Source: Anas platyrhynchos (taxonomy: Eukaryota; Chordata; Aves; Anseriformes; Anatidae). Taken from it: a stretch of 64,000 nucleotides of DNA. Of the stretch, positions 11,401 to 26,400 are shown in pieces. The translations under genes were made by a program, and so were the position numbers. Position 1 is the first letter of the stretch. Every line of letters starts with the position of its first letter. The stretch is taken from positions 28,794,501 through 28,858,500 of the forward strand of contig NC_092593.1 in assembly GCF_047663525.1 (NCBI RefSeq), in the 5' to 3' direction. The notes under the pieces were generated by a model, which was not told where the DNA came from, made no database searches, and saw nothing but the letters and a program-made list of their open reading frames with translations.

Positions 11401-14400
11401 TCCACTTGGCTGTGCTCAACTTAAATTTGAATAAAATCCCAAAGCTCAAAGCCCTTTTGCATGGGTTAGAAAGAGCCTCACAGAGCATCATGCGGTTTCC
11501 ATCAAAGCAAGTGGTCAGTTCATATTTGCTCAGCATTTAACCCTAACCGAGCCCAGATCAAGAAACACTCCAGCATCCAGTAAGCACCACAGTAGTTGAT
11601 GGAAGGTTAAAAGAAGACAAGGGTCTGCCTTGAAAACAGGAAAACCTGGATTTCCTTAGTCAAAGCACTGAGAGGCAGCATGCCTTCACCTGCAGATGAG
11701 AACTCAGAGTGATGACATGCCCAGCTCTGCAAGGCAGCGGAGAGGAAGCTGGGTGCATGTAATAGCTCATCCTCGCCATATCCTGCTGACAAAACCCAGG
11801 CTGGAGCTAGGGTACATGGCAGAAGCAATTGATTTGCTCTTTGAAGTGCCAGGACAGCAATTCTGACAACCTAAGGCCTAAAGCCCAAGACCAGGGTAGA
11901 GCATGGCTCCCCAGCCCCCTGCAACCTGAACCTGTCTGATGCATGTGCAGCTGGACACATCCAACAGATATGCATGAAGCTCACACACGTGTCCTGCAAA
12001 AGGTGCCATCTCCATTCCAAAGGTTTGCATTTAAGTTGGCACCAACTGTTGAAAATGTTCTCAGGAAACAAGAGGAAGCTGAACACCGAGCCAGAGAACC
12101 CCCAGGCTCTGTTGCACCCCTTATGCCATAATTCATCCAACACCTTTCCTTACCACTATGCAAATGAGATCATTGCAAACCCTTCATCTAGAAGGGTTCA
12201 TGACAACAACACATTATGCACCATCCAGTGCAGCAGCCGGATGGTGCTTTGCCCAAAGGCCCCTGAATCTCTGTGTATCACTTGGCCTACCAGGTGATAC
12301 CTAGCACGGATCCTTGCACATCAGAGTAACTTCTGCCTTCCAGAGAAGGGTGTGGTGGCACTTTCAGAGGTCCACACCTACCCAGGCATATCATTCCACC
12401 TCCCATGTCCTCTAGGGCCCAGGTGTAGTACCTGCTCTTGTCCTGGCCTGCCTGTGGCATGGTTTGAACCACTACCCCAAGAGGGAACACCTTCAGATGC
12501 CTCCTTGAGCCCCAGCTACCATTTCTGTTCTGGTCCTCAGTGGCAGCAGGTACAGCAAAGTGTTCTCACTTTGCATCAGAAACAGAGACACACAAGTGCA
12601 CTACAAAGAAAGGACAGCCAAATTTGCTTTGTGTTGGAGGGTTTTGATGGCCAAAGCCTAAGCGAACATGAACTCAGCTACTTAGGTCAGTCTCTCCTAC
12701 AGTTTTCCTCAAATAGGCAAGCTACAAAGACTAAAACCTTCAAAGATACCTGAGCAATCACCAGTGTGGCATGGAGAAGTCACCTGCATTGCACAGATCC
12801 ACAGGACAAAGCTCCTCAGAAGACACTGTAGAGGAGTGTGTGTGGATGGCTCAGCACCATGGTTTAGCACTGCTTTCTCTGCATGGCCAGGTGCAAATAT
12901 TGAGAATAGCAGTCAGAGATTTTAGAGAGGAATAACACAGCTTTTCTGTCTTCAGACTTCTGATTGTTCTGGGACGATCCTTTTTCACTTTGCTTTGTGT
13001 GGTTATGGAGGGACTTCTTTGAAAATTAAAGTTGAAATTCTGTGTAATCCTGAGTTGAAGTGTGGGCTTTCAGAAAAACATGCTCACGGCAAGAGTAGAG
13101 TTTAAAAAATTGCAAGAACCGGCAAAACTTTGTCCCCTATAAGCTTTGTGTATATCAGCAAAGAGTGCATCTGTATTTAAACCGGTGTGGAGACTCAGAC
13201 AGTATCTCTAGGAGTTGCAGATCTGCCCTTTAATAAGCAAAATGTGATCAAGTAAAACCACCTGCAGCAAGCAGCAGCCATCTCTTATACAAGAGGATCA
13301 GTCCTTACAGCCTTTTTCCTTTGATCCAACACCCTGAGTTAATTGTTAATTAAAATACAGCCAGTGTTAGAGAAGCCAAAGCTTTCAGTCCACTATAGTG
13401 TTGTTTTCCAAACTCTCCCTACCCTCTGTTCTGCCCTCATCATTCACAAGGAGCATCCTGCCCAGTGCTGCAAGTTGTACTCTGGATTTCAAAGGTTGCA
13501 TGGATGGCACAGTTTAGAAAGGGGTAGTACGATAACGGAGACACAGAGCAAGTGAGAAATTCATTGGTGAGCTTGGAGGTCAAAACCTGGTGGCTCCCAC
13601 GAATTTGGACACGGAGAAATATCAGAGCTGAGCAATGCTCACATACTAACACAATACACTAGTACCTACCTGTGAAGAGAACTCAGAGGGACAGGGGATG
13701 AAAACCCAGAGCCTCTCCTGATGTGAAATAATGCTATTTCCCAAACTCCCTGCTGTGCAAAGGTAATGAACAGCCTTGCACATTCCCTCCCACTCTTGAG
13801 CCTTGTTCACTCTCCCCTGGACCTACAACTATGTGTAGATGGCACAAAGCTATTTGTAATGTTTACCTGTCTGACAGGGCAGCTCAGGGCAGACGATCTG
13901 GGGATCTGGAAGGAAAAGAAACAAGGAAAACTGAATGATGTGCAACCATCCCCCTTCACTGCTTGCACAATCAGAGTGGCAGGTTTCTCATAAGGGGAAA
14001 GGACAACGGCCCAAAAGGCTGACTCTTATCTGAGGAAGGACTGTTTATTCTGGGCTGCATAAAGGTCAGTCCACCCACCATGAATGACCCAACTTGTGAG
14101 TTGGGACCTGCTGGGAAACAGTGGCTGCAAATCCCATTGCTAGAAAACTCCAGTTCCCATAAGTGCTAGGACAGGTACTGACCTGGGCAAAGCATGTCCT
14201 CCATCTTGTCAATGAATTCCTCTGCCACCAGGTCTGAGAAGAGCCTCATCTTCTGCACTCGCTGGGGTTCATTGCAGGCAATGGAGACCAGGGTCTCGCT
14301 CTGTTCCGGCTGATCAAATATGTCTCCAATGCCAATGGTATTGACGAGCACATCCCTGCCACAAAGAGCTCCTAGGTTTTTGTCATCATCACGAGGGTCA

Positions 14401-17400
14401 TAGCGCCCATCTGTGATCACCACAGCAAACACTTGGGCTTTCTCTCGACGGCTTTCTTTGATGAGCTTGTTGTAGGCAAACTGCAGGGCAGAAGGTGTCC
14501 AGGTGCCTCCAGCAATCCACTCCAGACGCTTCACTGCTTCCTTGAAGCTTGACAGTGAATTGATGCGCTCATCATCAAGCTTGATGGCTTCAAAGGTCCC
14601 CTCATGACTGTACTGCACTACTCCAACACGGGCACCTGCCAATGAAGCGTCAACATTGCTTGGCTTTGAAATGAGAAGTAGAGAAAGTCAGCAAACTTTT
14701 ATATTAGCAAATAACTGCTCAATTGGCCTACAAAGCTGGAAAGAAAAGCGCAGAAGCTGTTGTGAAAATGCTGAGCATATGGATGTTGACTAGGGCAGCT
14801 ACAGATAAATACAGAAATACGGAAGCTGGAGTGATCTAAGACCCTGATCCCAGGGCCCCCTTCTGCCACTCCCCACCACACACACATGCACTCCAGACCT
14901 GTCTCCGACTTAGGATCCTTGGCAAGAGAGCCCAGCCGGCTGACCACGTTGACCACAAAATTTTTCTCCAGGGTGAAGTTGGTGTAACCAATACTCTCTG
15001 AGCTGTCTATGACGAACATGATATCCAGGGCACCACAGCGCTTCTCACAGTCTGGGGAGGGGGACAGAAGGAGGAAATCACAAAGGTCAGCAATGGTGCA
15101 AATGAGCCACTATGGCAGAATAGACCATCTATGGGAAGACGGAGACATTTAATATCAAACCAGCCATCCACAGGGTCTGTGGTGCTGCCTGCAGCTGACA
15201 GCATAGGGATTTTACATGCATCTTTCTGTCAAGACATAGCAAAAGAAACCTTTTTAACCTATTTTGGGACATAAGTCCAGCTTCCCCTGCATGCCTCTGA
15301 GGGCAAAAAGGCAGTTGTTTCTAGCCAGCCCCTTTCACCATCTATCAAATTGTTGTCCCCCTGCCCAACAATGGCTCTCGGCTCTGAAGAAAGGCAACAG
15401 TCCACTTACCACAGCACCCGCATGTCTCTCGCACGTAGGTCATCACGTCGCAGTCCTGCCAGCAAAGGGGTGCAGGGTGAGTGCCTCCCTACCTCCTAAA
15501 GGGAAAGGTTCCCCGTTTCCTTCCCACCTGGCCACCCTCTCCCCTCTCTCCTTGTCCCCGTGGGAAGCCACAGGCCACCCTGTCTCCGCTTGTTGCAAGG
15601 TGGATCCTGCACCAAGCAGCAGCAGGACTTGGTGCCCTGCTTCATTCTCAGCCTGCACATGGCAAAACCGAGGCTGCTAAGGGTGGAAGAGCACCCAGGA
15701 GTGCAGAGATTTCCTACTTACAGTCAGGCCAGGATCTCCTGGTGGGCCAGGGGTCCCCTGTAGGAAGAGCACAAGGATTTCAGGCACAGTTTTTGGGAAC
15801 TAGACATCAGCACCATCAAAAACTTGGCTTTGTGCAGAGGTCAGCCATAGGACGGGTAGGAAAGCCTCTCTTGGAGCCAGAAGACACCCCCTCCAGCAAG
15901 TCCTACTGGGGGGAGAGCTGCTGGGGCCCCCTGGGCTTTAGAGCTGCATGGGAGCGAGAGGAGAGGGGAAGGGAGGAGGGTGCCAGAGCAGATGCTCAGG
16001 CATGACGGCACCGTACTCTACCTCTGGGCCTGCTTCACCAGTTGGGCCTCGAGATCCAGGTTCACCTGCTGGGCCAGGATCACCCTGGGAGAGAAACGGA
16101 GAAGGGTTGAGTGTTTTCTTGGCAAGGCTGGTGACAGGGGCTCCTCCTGAGCCACTTGTCAGGGCACAGCCCTGCTAGCTGTGGTCACCAGCCTGCCACT
16201 GCTGAGCTTGGAGCCAGGGGAATATCTCCAGCATGTGGCTACGTTGGTCATATAGGAGAGAGCAAAGCGTGCATGCTGGCAGCACGCAGCACTGACACAG
16301 GACGTGGCTCCTTGCCACGTGTCTCAGGCATCCATTAACCTCACACACCCAGGGCATGCACAAGCAGGTGTGCACTGGTGACACAGAGGTCCGCTTACCG
16401 GTTCTCCCTTCTCTCCTTTTGTCCCTTGAGCTCCTTTTGGTCCAAGCTCACCCCTTCCTCCCTGTTTGGAGAAGGGAAAAACAGATGCATCAGAGCACAT
16501 ATGGATGCACTCAGACAGCACAACTGCTGCGAACCCATCATAAACACAGGCCTGCCTGGCCCAGAGGAGCACCCTTTGAACCAGCAGCTCTGTACAGAGC
16601 AAATAAATGATGTTTACACAGGCATTAACTGAAGAATAAGGAAGTTTTGCAAAACATATTTCACATTGTTTCCACAGGAGACAAGCTTGGACGATACACC
16701 CAGGCTCTGCAGCTGCAGGTTCTGCAGGAAGACCATCTCCTCAGCCACTCACCCCACGGGCTGGGAGGCAACTATTCAGCATTTGGGTCAGGACAAAAGA
16801 AATCAAATGCACTCACCTTGGGCCCTGGCTGACCCTTCTCACCCTTGTCACCCTGTGAGGGAAGAGGAATGGATGGGTCAGAAAGAACGGGCTTCACATT
16901 TACACCTGAAGTCTGTGATGAGGGGCACAAAGCTAAACAGTAGGCGTAACATAGGAGTGGTGGTTGGGGTGGTGGGCACAGCCACCTCCATGTCACTGTG
17001 GTCACCTTGGGGTCCCCAGTGCCACCGATGAGAGGCTGAGGGATCTGTGGCCAGGTTCAACCCCTGTGGAGCAAAGGAAGGATCTCCCTAACACGGGGGT
17101 CAGGACTGGGGACAAGGATGGGATGCTGGAACTGGCACTGAAATGCTGCTTCCTCACCCCCCTTCACTTCACTTTCTTGTGGCCCTCAGTTTTCTTCCTC
17201 CTTCCCCCTTCACCCAGGCTGCTCAACTCTGATGTTATCCTCCACTGAAACAGGCTTCCTCCAATGCTGTTGCAGTGTGCCTGTCTTCACTGGACGAAGC
17301 ATACATACCTGTGGTCCTCTGGGTCCAGGGTAGCTAAAGCCAGGCCTGCCTCTGTCACCCTTTGGTTAAATAAAGAGAAAGATCTGTCAGAATTCAAACT

Positions 17401-20400
17401 TGAGTTACAAACCCTGGGGAGACCAGAGCCATTTTCATCCCCTCCCTGGGGAGAAACACCCCCAGGAGCCATCACTTCTGTGCTTGCTCCTTAAACAATG
17501 GGAATGGCTGTCCAGAGGGCATGGGGTCCTGGGGCCATGACATGCCCTGGGGCAACCCTGAATCTGTGCAGGGTGAGGGATGCAATCAGAGCTGCTTTGG
17601 TTGGAGCAAGACCTAAGTCACTGTCCACAGGGAGGCTCACGATCAAGCCTTCCTGCTTCTGCGACACATATGTAGGTCAGCAAATTTCTGCAGCAGAAAC
17701 TGTCTTAAAAAAAAAAAAAAAAAAAAAAGACCACACAAAGATACTCTCCTTCAAATACTCGAGTTGCATTCAGGGACTTTACCTTTGGTCCTGGTGGTCC
17801 AGCGTCTCCTCTTGGGCCCAAGTCTCCAGGGTCCCCACGTGATCCCTGCAGGGCAGAGTTGGGGGGAGTGGGTGAGGACATTTCCTGCAGCTCCCTGCCT
17901 GCACCAGGGACCACGCTGGGAAAACGGGCTGCTAAGGTGATGTGAGGTGACCTCCCCCCATCTTCCCCAGCTGTATGATCCTCTCCGGTGCAGTTATTAT
18001 GGGGAGATCCTGAAGTGTTTCTCAGCTCAGCTCAGAAAGCAGGGGCTCCTGGGTCCTGCAATTTCTCCTTGCCCCCACTAAGGACTAGCTGGGGGCCCCG
18101 AGCCAGTTTTAGAGCCTCCCCAAGGACAGGTCACGCAGGCATCCCTCAGAGGGGATAATGCAGCCAGCTTATGTTGGCAGGGCCAGCTGTCACTGCAGAG
18201 GGAGGGCACGGTCACACGGATGCCCTGGAATGACTTACCGTCTTGCCTGGCTCTCCCACAGCACCTGAAGGGCCTCGAGGTCCTGCCAGTCCTTTGTCTC
18301 CCTACAAAGCAAAGCAAGAAGCAAGGGGTGAGAATATGTAGGAGCAGGTACAGGCAGACCCCTCTGAGTGGTGCACCAGGCTTTGGCACCTCTGGAGGCA
18401 GCAGTGTCCTGGCCTCCTATCTGTAGCTCTCGCTGCACAGACAGCCCATCTTGCTCCTTTTGCCAGGGATGTGTGTGAGGAGCAAAGCCTGGCGAGCTGC
18501 CTTGGCTGGCAGCAGCGCTCTCCCTCCCTCCTGGCTATCGTGAACCCTTGCTCTGTGCTTACCCTTGCTCCTTTGCTTCCAACCTCACCGGGCAGGCCAC
18601 GAGGACCCTCTGGACCAGGATCTCCCTGCGAGGAAGATAAAGATATTCCTTGTCAGGCATGTCTCCAGCTCTGTCTATGTGTGTGGCAGTCCTCTCTGGA
18701 GCGAGGAGGCATAACACCGTTCTCAGATCTGGTGCTTCTTGGCTCAAGAAGCAGCATCAGGGCAGTGTGTTCTCTGAACGTGACTCTCAGGCAGCTTTAC
18801 TGCCCTTCATCCCCACTAATCTGGATCAAGTCCTGGAAGTGGAGGCCATATATGCTGGTTTTGGGGGTGATTGTCACAGCTCCTTAAAGGCAGAGCAGGC
18901 AGAAGGCACAGCAGGAGCAGAGCCCACTGGTACCTTCAATTCCCAGCTCCGGCTTTGCGCATTCATGTCTGGGCAGTAGAGCATCATGTGTGTCAGTCCT
19001 GTGCATATTGGGCTCATTTGCAACGGTCTAGGCAGTTGCTTTACTCACTCTTTCTCCCTTGGTCCCTGGACTGCCTTTGCTGCCCTTCGTCCCTGGATCT
19101 CCACGTCGACCCTTGGAAAACACAGAAAGAGGTCACATAAACAGGATGTCAACATGGATTCCAGCTGAAGTGACACTTGGCTGCCCTGCCTTCTCCCTCC
19201 TGACCCAAGAGACATCTCCCTGCCCCCTTAAACAGCCTGTACCTGGCAGCAGGGCAGCAGGGATGCCCATGATGGCACTGCTTGGGGGAGTCTTGCCTTT
19301 GGATTTTAGGAAGCCACATCCAGACTATTCTTCCAGAAGGGTGGTCACCACAGTGACCACAAACACTCATGTTCATTCCCTCAAGATTAAATGCTCTGCT
19401 TTACTTCCAGCTCATCTGGCTGTGCTTCCCCCTCTGGATGTTGCACAAGGACTCAAGCTGATCTACACCCTCTAGGCTCTGCCATGTGGTGCTGGTGGAG
19501 CCGTGCTGTTATGCTGTTTAAGCTCCTTGCCAGATAGAGACCACACGGCACCAACTGCCAGGACAAACTCAGAGGTTATTCCCCCATGTGCAGACTGGGA
19601 TGAGCTCCTCACACTGGGGTTTATCAGGAGTGGCAGACAAGGCCATCAGCATCTGCATGACTTTTGGGATGCAGAAAGCAGGGCAGGCAGGCTAAATACG
19701 GTAGTTTTTCAGCCTCATGGCTCAGACATCATAGAAATAGGTTTCTGTTTCCTTTCCTGTGGTGGTTCCGCTCGAGTGGGCAGCTGAGCTCCACCACAAT
19801 GACTCTCTCACTCCTGTTCCTCTTTGAGGAGGATGACCTGTCCAGCACTCACTCATGAACCTGGGTCAGGTTTCACAGCATGCCCACCTTCCAGGGAGCT
19901 ATTCAGGCACTTACAGGCTCTCCTTTGGGTCCTTCAGGTCCTGGATCACCTCTTCCTCCTCTGATTCCAGCAGGTCCTTGAGCTCCAGGGTTGCCTGGAA
20001 TTCCCTGGAAGAAGAAAAAGAAATAGGATTTGTCAGAAGAGAGGTCAAGGTGCACACTATAGCCTTTCTACCTGGGACAAGATGGGAAGAGGAGCACAGA
20101 TGTAGAGCTAGAAAGGTAAATCCTTTTAACTCCTTGTGCTTTCCCAGTGCTGGTGGCTAGTTTGCAGAATCATCCGGGTGCACATTTTGCACATTCTGCA
20201 CATTGCAGAATCATTCGGGCCACAGATGTCCCATGACCAGCAGCTGCTGCTTCTCTTGCTCCATGCCACATGGAGCAGTCCCTAGGAGGACACAGGAGAC
20301 ACACGAGTGCTGTGTCAACCTACCGGGCTCCCTTTTTCTCCTGGAGGTCCTGGGGGTCCACTGCGGCCAGGCCGACCAGGATCTCCCTGAAACAAGAGAG

Positions 20401-23400
20401 CAATGGTCATTGGCTCCTGCATCCAGTGATGGGATCCAAAAGCCAGGCAGTCAGAACCCATCTACTCCATGAGTATTGAAGGATTTAAGAGTAAATACAG
20501 GCAGTGGTGTGTAGCTGTTGCCACTGGTGGTCTTTGTCCATACTGTCTGCTGGCCATTCAGAGTACTTGTACCTTTATGCCTTCATCTCCTCTTTCACCT
20601 TGGTCTCCTGCATCTCCTGGGTAGCCATCAGGGCCCTAGGGAGAAAAGGGACAAAGAACCATACATACAGTGGTAACAATGTGTATTTTCTCTGCAGAAC
20701 AAACCAATTCACTGGTAAAGTCATTCTCTAGAGACTGAAACTCAGTTTTTGCTTGCTGCTAGCACTGATGAGGGGGGCAGCTGCTCCTCTGTATATGGAG
20801 AGGAAAGATTCCAGCTTTCCTGCCCATGGAAAGGAGGCACAAAAAAGGCAGGCCTGGGGATCCCAGACCTGGGATCACATCATGCAATAGGTAGGAAAAT
20901 GGGGCAGTAACCTCTTGTTAGTCATATCTTCCTGCCTGTGCAGCTAGAGCTAGGGCTGCACGCTTGATGTGCTGAACAAAAGAACAAAGCATCCCTACCT
21001 TGTCACCACGGTCTCCCTTGCAGCCTGGTGGTCCAATTCGACCCAGCTTGCCCTGGAGAAATAGCATTCAAAAGAAAAAGACAGAAAAGCTCTAAGTGTC
21101 TGCAGGGAAAACACAGCTTTTTCCTGTTAACAGTTAGTAATTTTTAACATCACTAGCTGGCCATACCTGAGATCAGTTACAGAATAAATAGTTAAGAGTA
21201 TTCCTTAATTCCTTAAGTAGGAGTGTTGCTGTCTGTGGTGTGAAGAAATAAGTGGAGAAGGAGAAAAGTGTGGGGGCTTTAGAAAGTCTTGAGTGTTGTC
21301 CTGGGCTCCTCCTGCAGGTGTGTTAAGCTTCTGTTTTACAGCTTCAGCAGGCGTGTTAGAAGTGGGGAGACCTGATATGATCTCACAGATGTACTTGTTG
21401 AGGATGTAAGATAACGTACAGAGAAAGACCAATGTGCTGGCCTGTGAGCAAAGCCAGCTGAAACTGTATAAATTTAGGCTAGCCTGTTCTAGTACATTTG
21501 CATAGCATGTAAATATGGGGTAGGTCATATCCCTCTGCACTCACCTGAGAAGGGACAGAGGATTTCAGGGATTTTGTTATGAGGTACTTGAATGCAGCTT
21601 TAGGGCTTTAACATTAAGAACAAACATTAGCTCAGAGAGAAAGTTTCAGATTCTTTGAGGAACTGCCTTAGAAACCAAATTTCTGCAAACATTTCTGTGC
21701 AGATGTCCTGTAGGGGTCACTAACACTCAAGATGAGCTATCTACACCCAGATCATCCTGCAGCTGGAGGGCACCCTGTGTTATACATGTACATGGATATC
21801 GAGTTCCTGCAGACAGCTTTCTGACTAAGGGATAGCACTCCTGTGACCTGAATGAATGCATCTCCAGCTAGCTCAAATATTTCTACAGGACATGCAGAAT
21901 AACGTGCAAATCAGTTTTTAGAAACCTCAGTCAGACTGGTATGGAAGGAGCCAAAAACCAAGTGTGGGGGGTGAGAGGAAAGGAACAACCTGTGGGGACA
22001 AAGGGACGTAAACAAATCAAACAGCAGTGGTGTTACCGGGTGCACTCCATGCTCTCACCTTCTGTCCATCGGTGCCGTTCCTGCCTGCCAAGCCAGCTGC
22101 TCCCTAGGATCAGGGGGAGAAAAGAGGGATCAGGGATGTGTTGACACACTCAAGGGTTTGTAGATGGAACAACGTGCAAGTTAGAAAAGGTGCTCTCTTA
22201 CCCTCCGTCCATCGGATCCAATCTCACCCTAGGGACAGAAGAGGACAGGAGTCAGCCACGCTCGCTCACCACACCAGCCTGTGCTCCCACACGCCTGCCT
22301 TCCCTCCTTCAGGTGCACAAGGACTGTGGATTCTCAGGCAGCATTTTCTGCAAATGACTCTGAAACCTCCTCGTCTCTCCCTGGCCTCCCAGAAGTGGAA
22401 GCCAGGACCCTTTTCTCCAGAGAGCTGCTCCCCTCAGTCTCCAGACCCTCTTCTTGTGCCTAGTGCTGTATTCCCCTGGCCTCACAGGGAGAAGAGAGGT
22501 CTGCACCAGCTCAGGATCAACCTGTGCCCGAGCGAGGAATCACTGGGTGCAGCTGCTCCTTTCATGCTGGAAGCAGGCTACCCCACTTCCCAAGAAGACA
22601 ATTTCGCATCAGCATGTCACAGGTCTCTGAGCAGAGCCTGAAATCCCTCCCCATTTCTTCAGCTACATACAACGGAGGTGGTTGTTCCCCCCATCACAGC
22701 TAAACTCTCCCTCTTTGCAGAAAAAGGTGCCCCCCAGTGCCAGACATACCATGCAGGCTCTTCTTTCTCACCTTTTCTCCTTTCAGCCCTGGAACACCCT
22801 GGAGGAAGATAAAAAGGGAAGAGGGAAGATGCTTTGTTTAGTGCCTGCGATGAGCTGAAGCAAAGGCAGCAGGGCTGGTAGGCGTGCAGGGCATCTCGGG
22901 TGGGAATGGGCAAGTGGAGGAGAGGAGCAGAGCTCTCTGCACCAGCCCAGACCGATACGTGCCTACTGACAGGCAGCAGAAGGATCCCAGTGCTGTTGAT
23001 ATTCTCCAGGGGGAAAGTCTAGCAATAATTCCTGGAGTCACACCAAATGCCAGAAGTAAAGCAGCCAGATTTACAGAGCCCCTTAAAAGAGGCCACAGCG
23101 GCATTCATGTGCACAGCTCGGGTTGGTTGGTGGGTGTTTTCTGCTTTCCCCAGGAGAGGGGATGTCAGGGAGTGACATAAAGGGAAGCAATGCCGAGCAG
23201 TGGGAAATTAGCCTGAGTCACCCCCTGCTTTACCAAGAATACAATGAATGCAAACCGCTCAGCTTCTGGCTATATGATTCTTACCTTGGGACCAGGGTAT
23301 CCGATCGGACCTTCAATACCTGGGTCACCCTTAAGGAAAGAAAACACCAAGTGTTACCTCAAGCAAGGCACAGATGCAACCCCAGCTGGCACCAGGACTG

Positions 23401-26400
23401 CGCTCCTTACTGCGACGGAGGGGTAGTTTTACAACTCACCTGCTGTCCCTTCATACCAGGGGAGCCTGGTTCACCCATGCTTCCCTTTGCACCCTAAGGG
23501 AAAAACAAACCACAGGTCAGGACTTGGTGATGACTGGGAGAAAAAGTCAACTTCTGGTAGCATCAGGTTCCTACAGATCTTGGGGCAGCTGCATGGGGGT
23601 GGGAACACACAGCCTGGCTCCACAGAGCTTGGAGCTCTGTTGGGGTGTGGGTAGAGTGAGACCCTGCATACAAGAGGGCTCTGCTGTGGGCAGTGGGAGA
23701 ATTGGAAACTCCTTTCAGCACGGCCCCGCAGTCTCCCAGGGCCAAGTCAGATGCTGGGCAACTATTTCGTATGTGGGAGCTCTATCTGCAGCGTGAGACC
23801 TGTCTGTGCCCACGTGAGGTGAGATCTAAGGGGTTCTGCAGTGTCTGCAATGGTCACTGGTATTATTCTTCTAACGGGTTAGAGTAACCTACCTTCTGTC
23901 CTCGGAATCCCTTGAGACCAGGAGGACCTGTGATCTCCAGGCAGCTCATCTTGTAGCACTGAAACACACCAAAATAAACACAAAGTGTAGCCTTCTGCTG
24001 CACGTTCTCAGCCACCCAGAGCGTGCACTCTCCACGTCTCTCCCCCTGACTGCAGCAGTAAAAGCCACCACAGGCTCCAGCTGGGTCAGAGCTGAGGCAG
24101 CAAAAAGCACATTGAAAAATTCTGCCCACATGTTAGAAGCTGCCACGAGCATATTCATTACGGCTTTGGCTCTGGGTCCAAGCTCAAAGAACAGGACTTG
24201 CTAAGGGTCAGCCATGGGGTTGTGGGCTTGCTCTTAGGAGCACCACTCTGCACACTCCTCTCCTGTCCACAAGGCTGGGCAGGAACTCTAGCTTGCTGAA
24301 CACCTATAAAACATGCCTTCAAGTACAACATCATGAAATGAGTCTCTTCAATAGACTTGTAGTCATTGCCATGAGGGAAATCACAGGTGAGGGGAAGGTA
24401 GAAGGTGAACAGTGCAGCATGCTATTTCAACTACTGGGTAAAGGGACAGGTCCCCATGCTCCACACCGGTCCGCAAGTGGGCAGAACCCCCCTCCATGCA
24501 GCTCAGTGCAAAACCAGGCCTGCTCCTTCGGGGTACAAGCTGGTCTTCGTCAGCAAGCAAGGCAAGTAAAACTATGAAATAGAATGCAGATGCTGCTCAC
24601 TCACCTCAGCATAGGCTTCATGTTTCTGCAAAGGAGAAAACAGGATAAACAGAATCAGTTAAGGCAGTCAGCTCTGAGAGAACTGCATCAAACCCCTGGC
24701 AATGCATGTGATGGTTATTGTTGGGGAAAGGAGGTGATTACGGTCCTATAGCTTTAAACATAGCCTAGGCAGAGTCCCCCATTTGTGCCTCACAAATGGG
24801 GCCCCAGGGACCACTCCAGCAGTGGGCAGGAGGCACAGGGAGCCTCACAGGTCCCAGTGCTGCCCCTTCCTCCATGTGTCCCCTGGTGGGGCACGGGTCT
24901 GGCTTGAGCAGCAGCCAGGACTTGGATGGATCCTGCCTAGGGGAGCAGAGACACAAAACAAGGGGCCTTGGATAGGCATCTAGCCAGAGAAAACATACAT
25001 GCTCAAGGCCCCATTTGACCCCTTCGTGTTGAAAGGACATAAAAAAAGGAAGAGGAGCAAAATGATTTTCCCAGGTACGGGAGCTCTCTAGAGCCTCACC
25101 ATGAGGTGCCCCACCCCACCGACACCTCCACTCTTGTCACCCCTCTCTGGTGGATCCCCCATCACATTCTGCTCCTGGGGCAGCACAGTCAGTGTCCCTC
25201 ACCATCGCTTTGATTATCCTCTCAATAGTGTTCTCGTCGATGGTCAGGGCGTTCTTCTGTGTGATGCTGTAGTTGCTGCGGTACAGGTCGTGCGGCGGGC
25301 TGGCAATTTCCCGAAGTCCGTGCTCATAGACGTCCTCACTGGGGGCCACGACGAAGAGCTTGATCCCCATGTCTCGCGCCCTCTCAGCTTGCATCTTCAT
25401 CCCCCCGCAGGGACTGCCAGTGACGTGGCCATCAGTGATGACCACCGCAAACTTCACATCACGGGCCGCCTGGCTCTGGAACTGCTGTGTCATGTTGGAG
25501 ATAGCACAGTCTGTGAAGGTGCCCCGGCCAAGGTACTGAATAGCAGCCAGCTTGGCGAGGTATGTGTCTTTGCTTCTTGTTAAAGGGCTGTAAATTTCCA
25601 CCACATCTGAGTAATGAAGTCCTCCAAACATCCAAGTGATGGAGACTTGGTTCTGGTAGACCTCATTCTCCAGTTTTTCAATGAACTGAGGGATGAACTG
25701 CTTTATTTGCTCCACAAGGCTCTGGATTGGCACAGTCTGCAGAGCAATACTCTCTGAGGTGTCAATGATGAAGTACACACTGATGGGGCAGTCCGTCTTT
25801 TCTGCATGGAGACAATTTTTCAGAATTTGTCACAGCAGTTTATGCAATGCGGCACCCTCTTCATTATTCCCCAGAACACTGGACCGAGGAGATTAGAGCA
25901 GATAGAGTTGTGAAGAGAGCAAACAACAGCACAAGGCATGAGGTTCAGCTTCCTCCAAGGGTGCTGCAACTCTAATCAGGAGTTATTTCTAACTAGACTG
26001 GAAGAAAGGAGGACACTGAGGACTAAATGCCAGGTTTGAACTAAGAAGAGCAGGGACATGACTTTTGCTCTCCTGGACTATAGATGAATGCCCTGCCCAC
26101 TAAGTTGCTGTTGCTCTCTCTGGTTTAAAAACATTTTCAAAAGGATTATAGTGAGATATATAAGTGAGATATGGGAAAAAGCACAAGCCCCATCTACCGC
26201 TACTGGTATCTGTGTTCAGGTCAGAAGACTCCAATGTCAAGGACTTCAGATCTGCTTCTTCCTGAATCAACCTTGAAAACATTTTTATTTTTTTTTTTTG
26301 TAAATGTCTGTCTGTATGTCTAAATCATCTCTTCCACATTGCAGCTAGGAAGTGCTGAAATTGCAAAGTTCAAAATGGGCTGTTTTCTGACATTAGAGAT

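Noticed and set aside
17707-17728. 22-A run in COL6A2 as a sign of a processed pseudogene
   Set aside because: No coding or RNA-like body precedes it on either strand; simple homopolymer.
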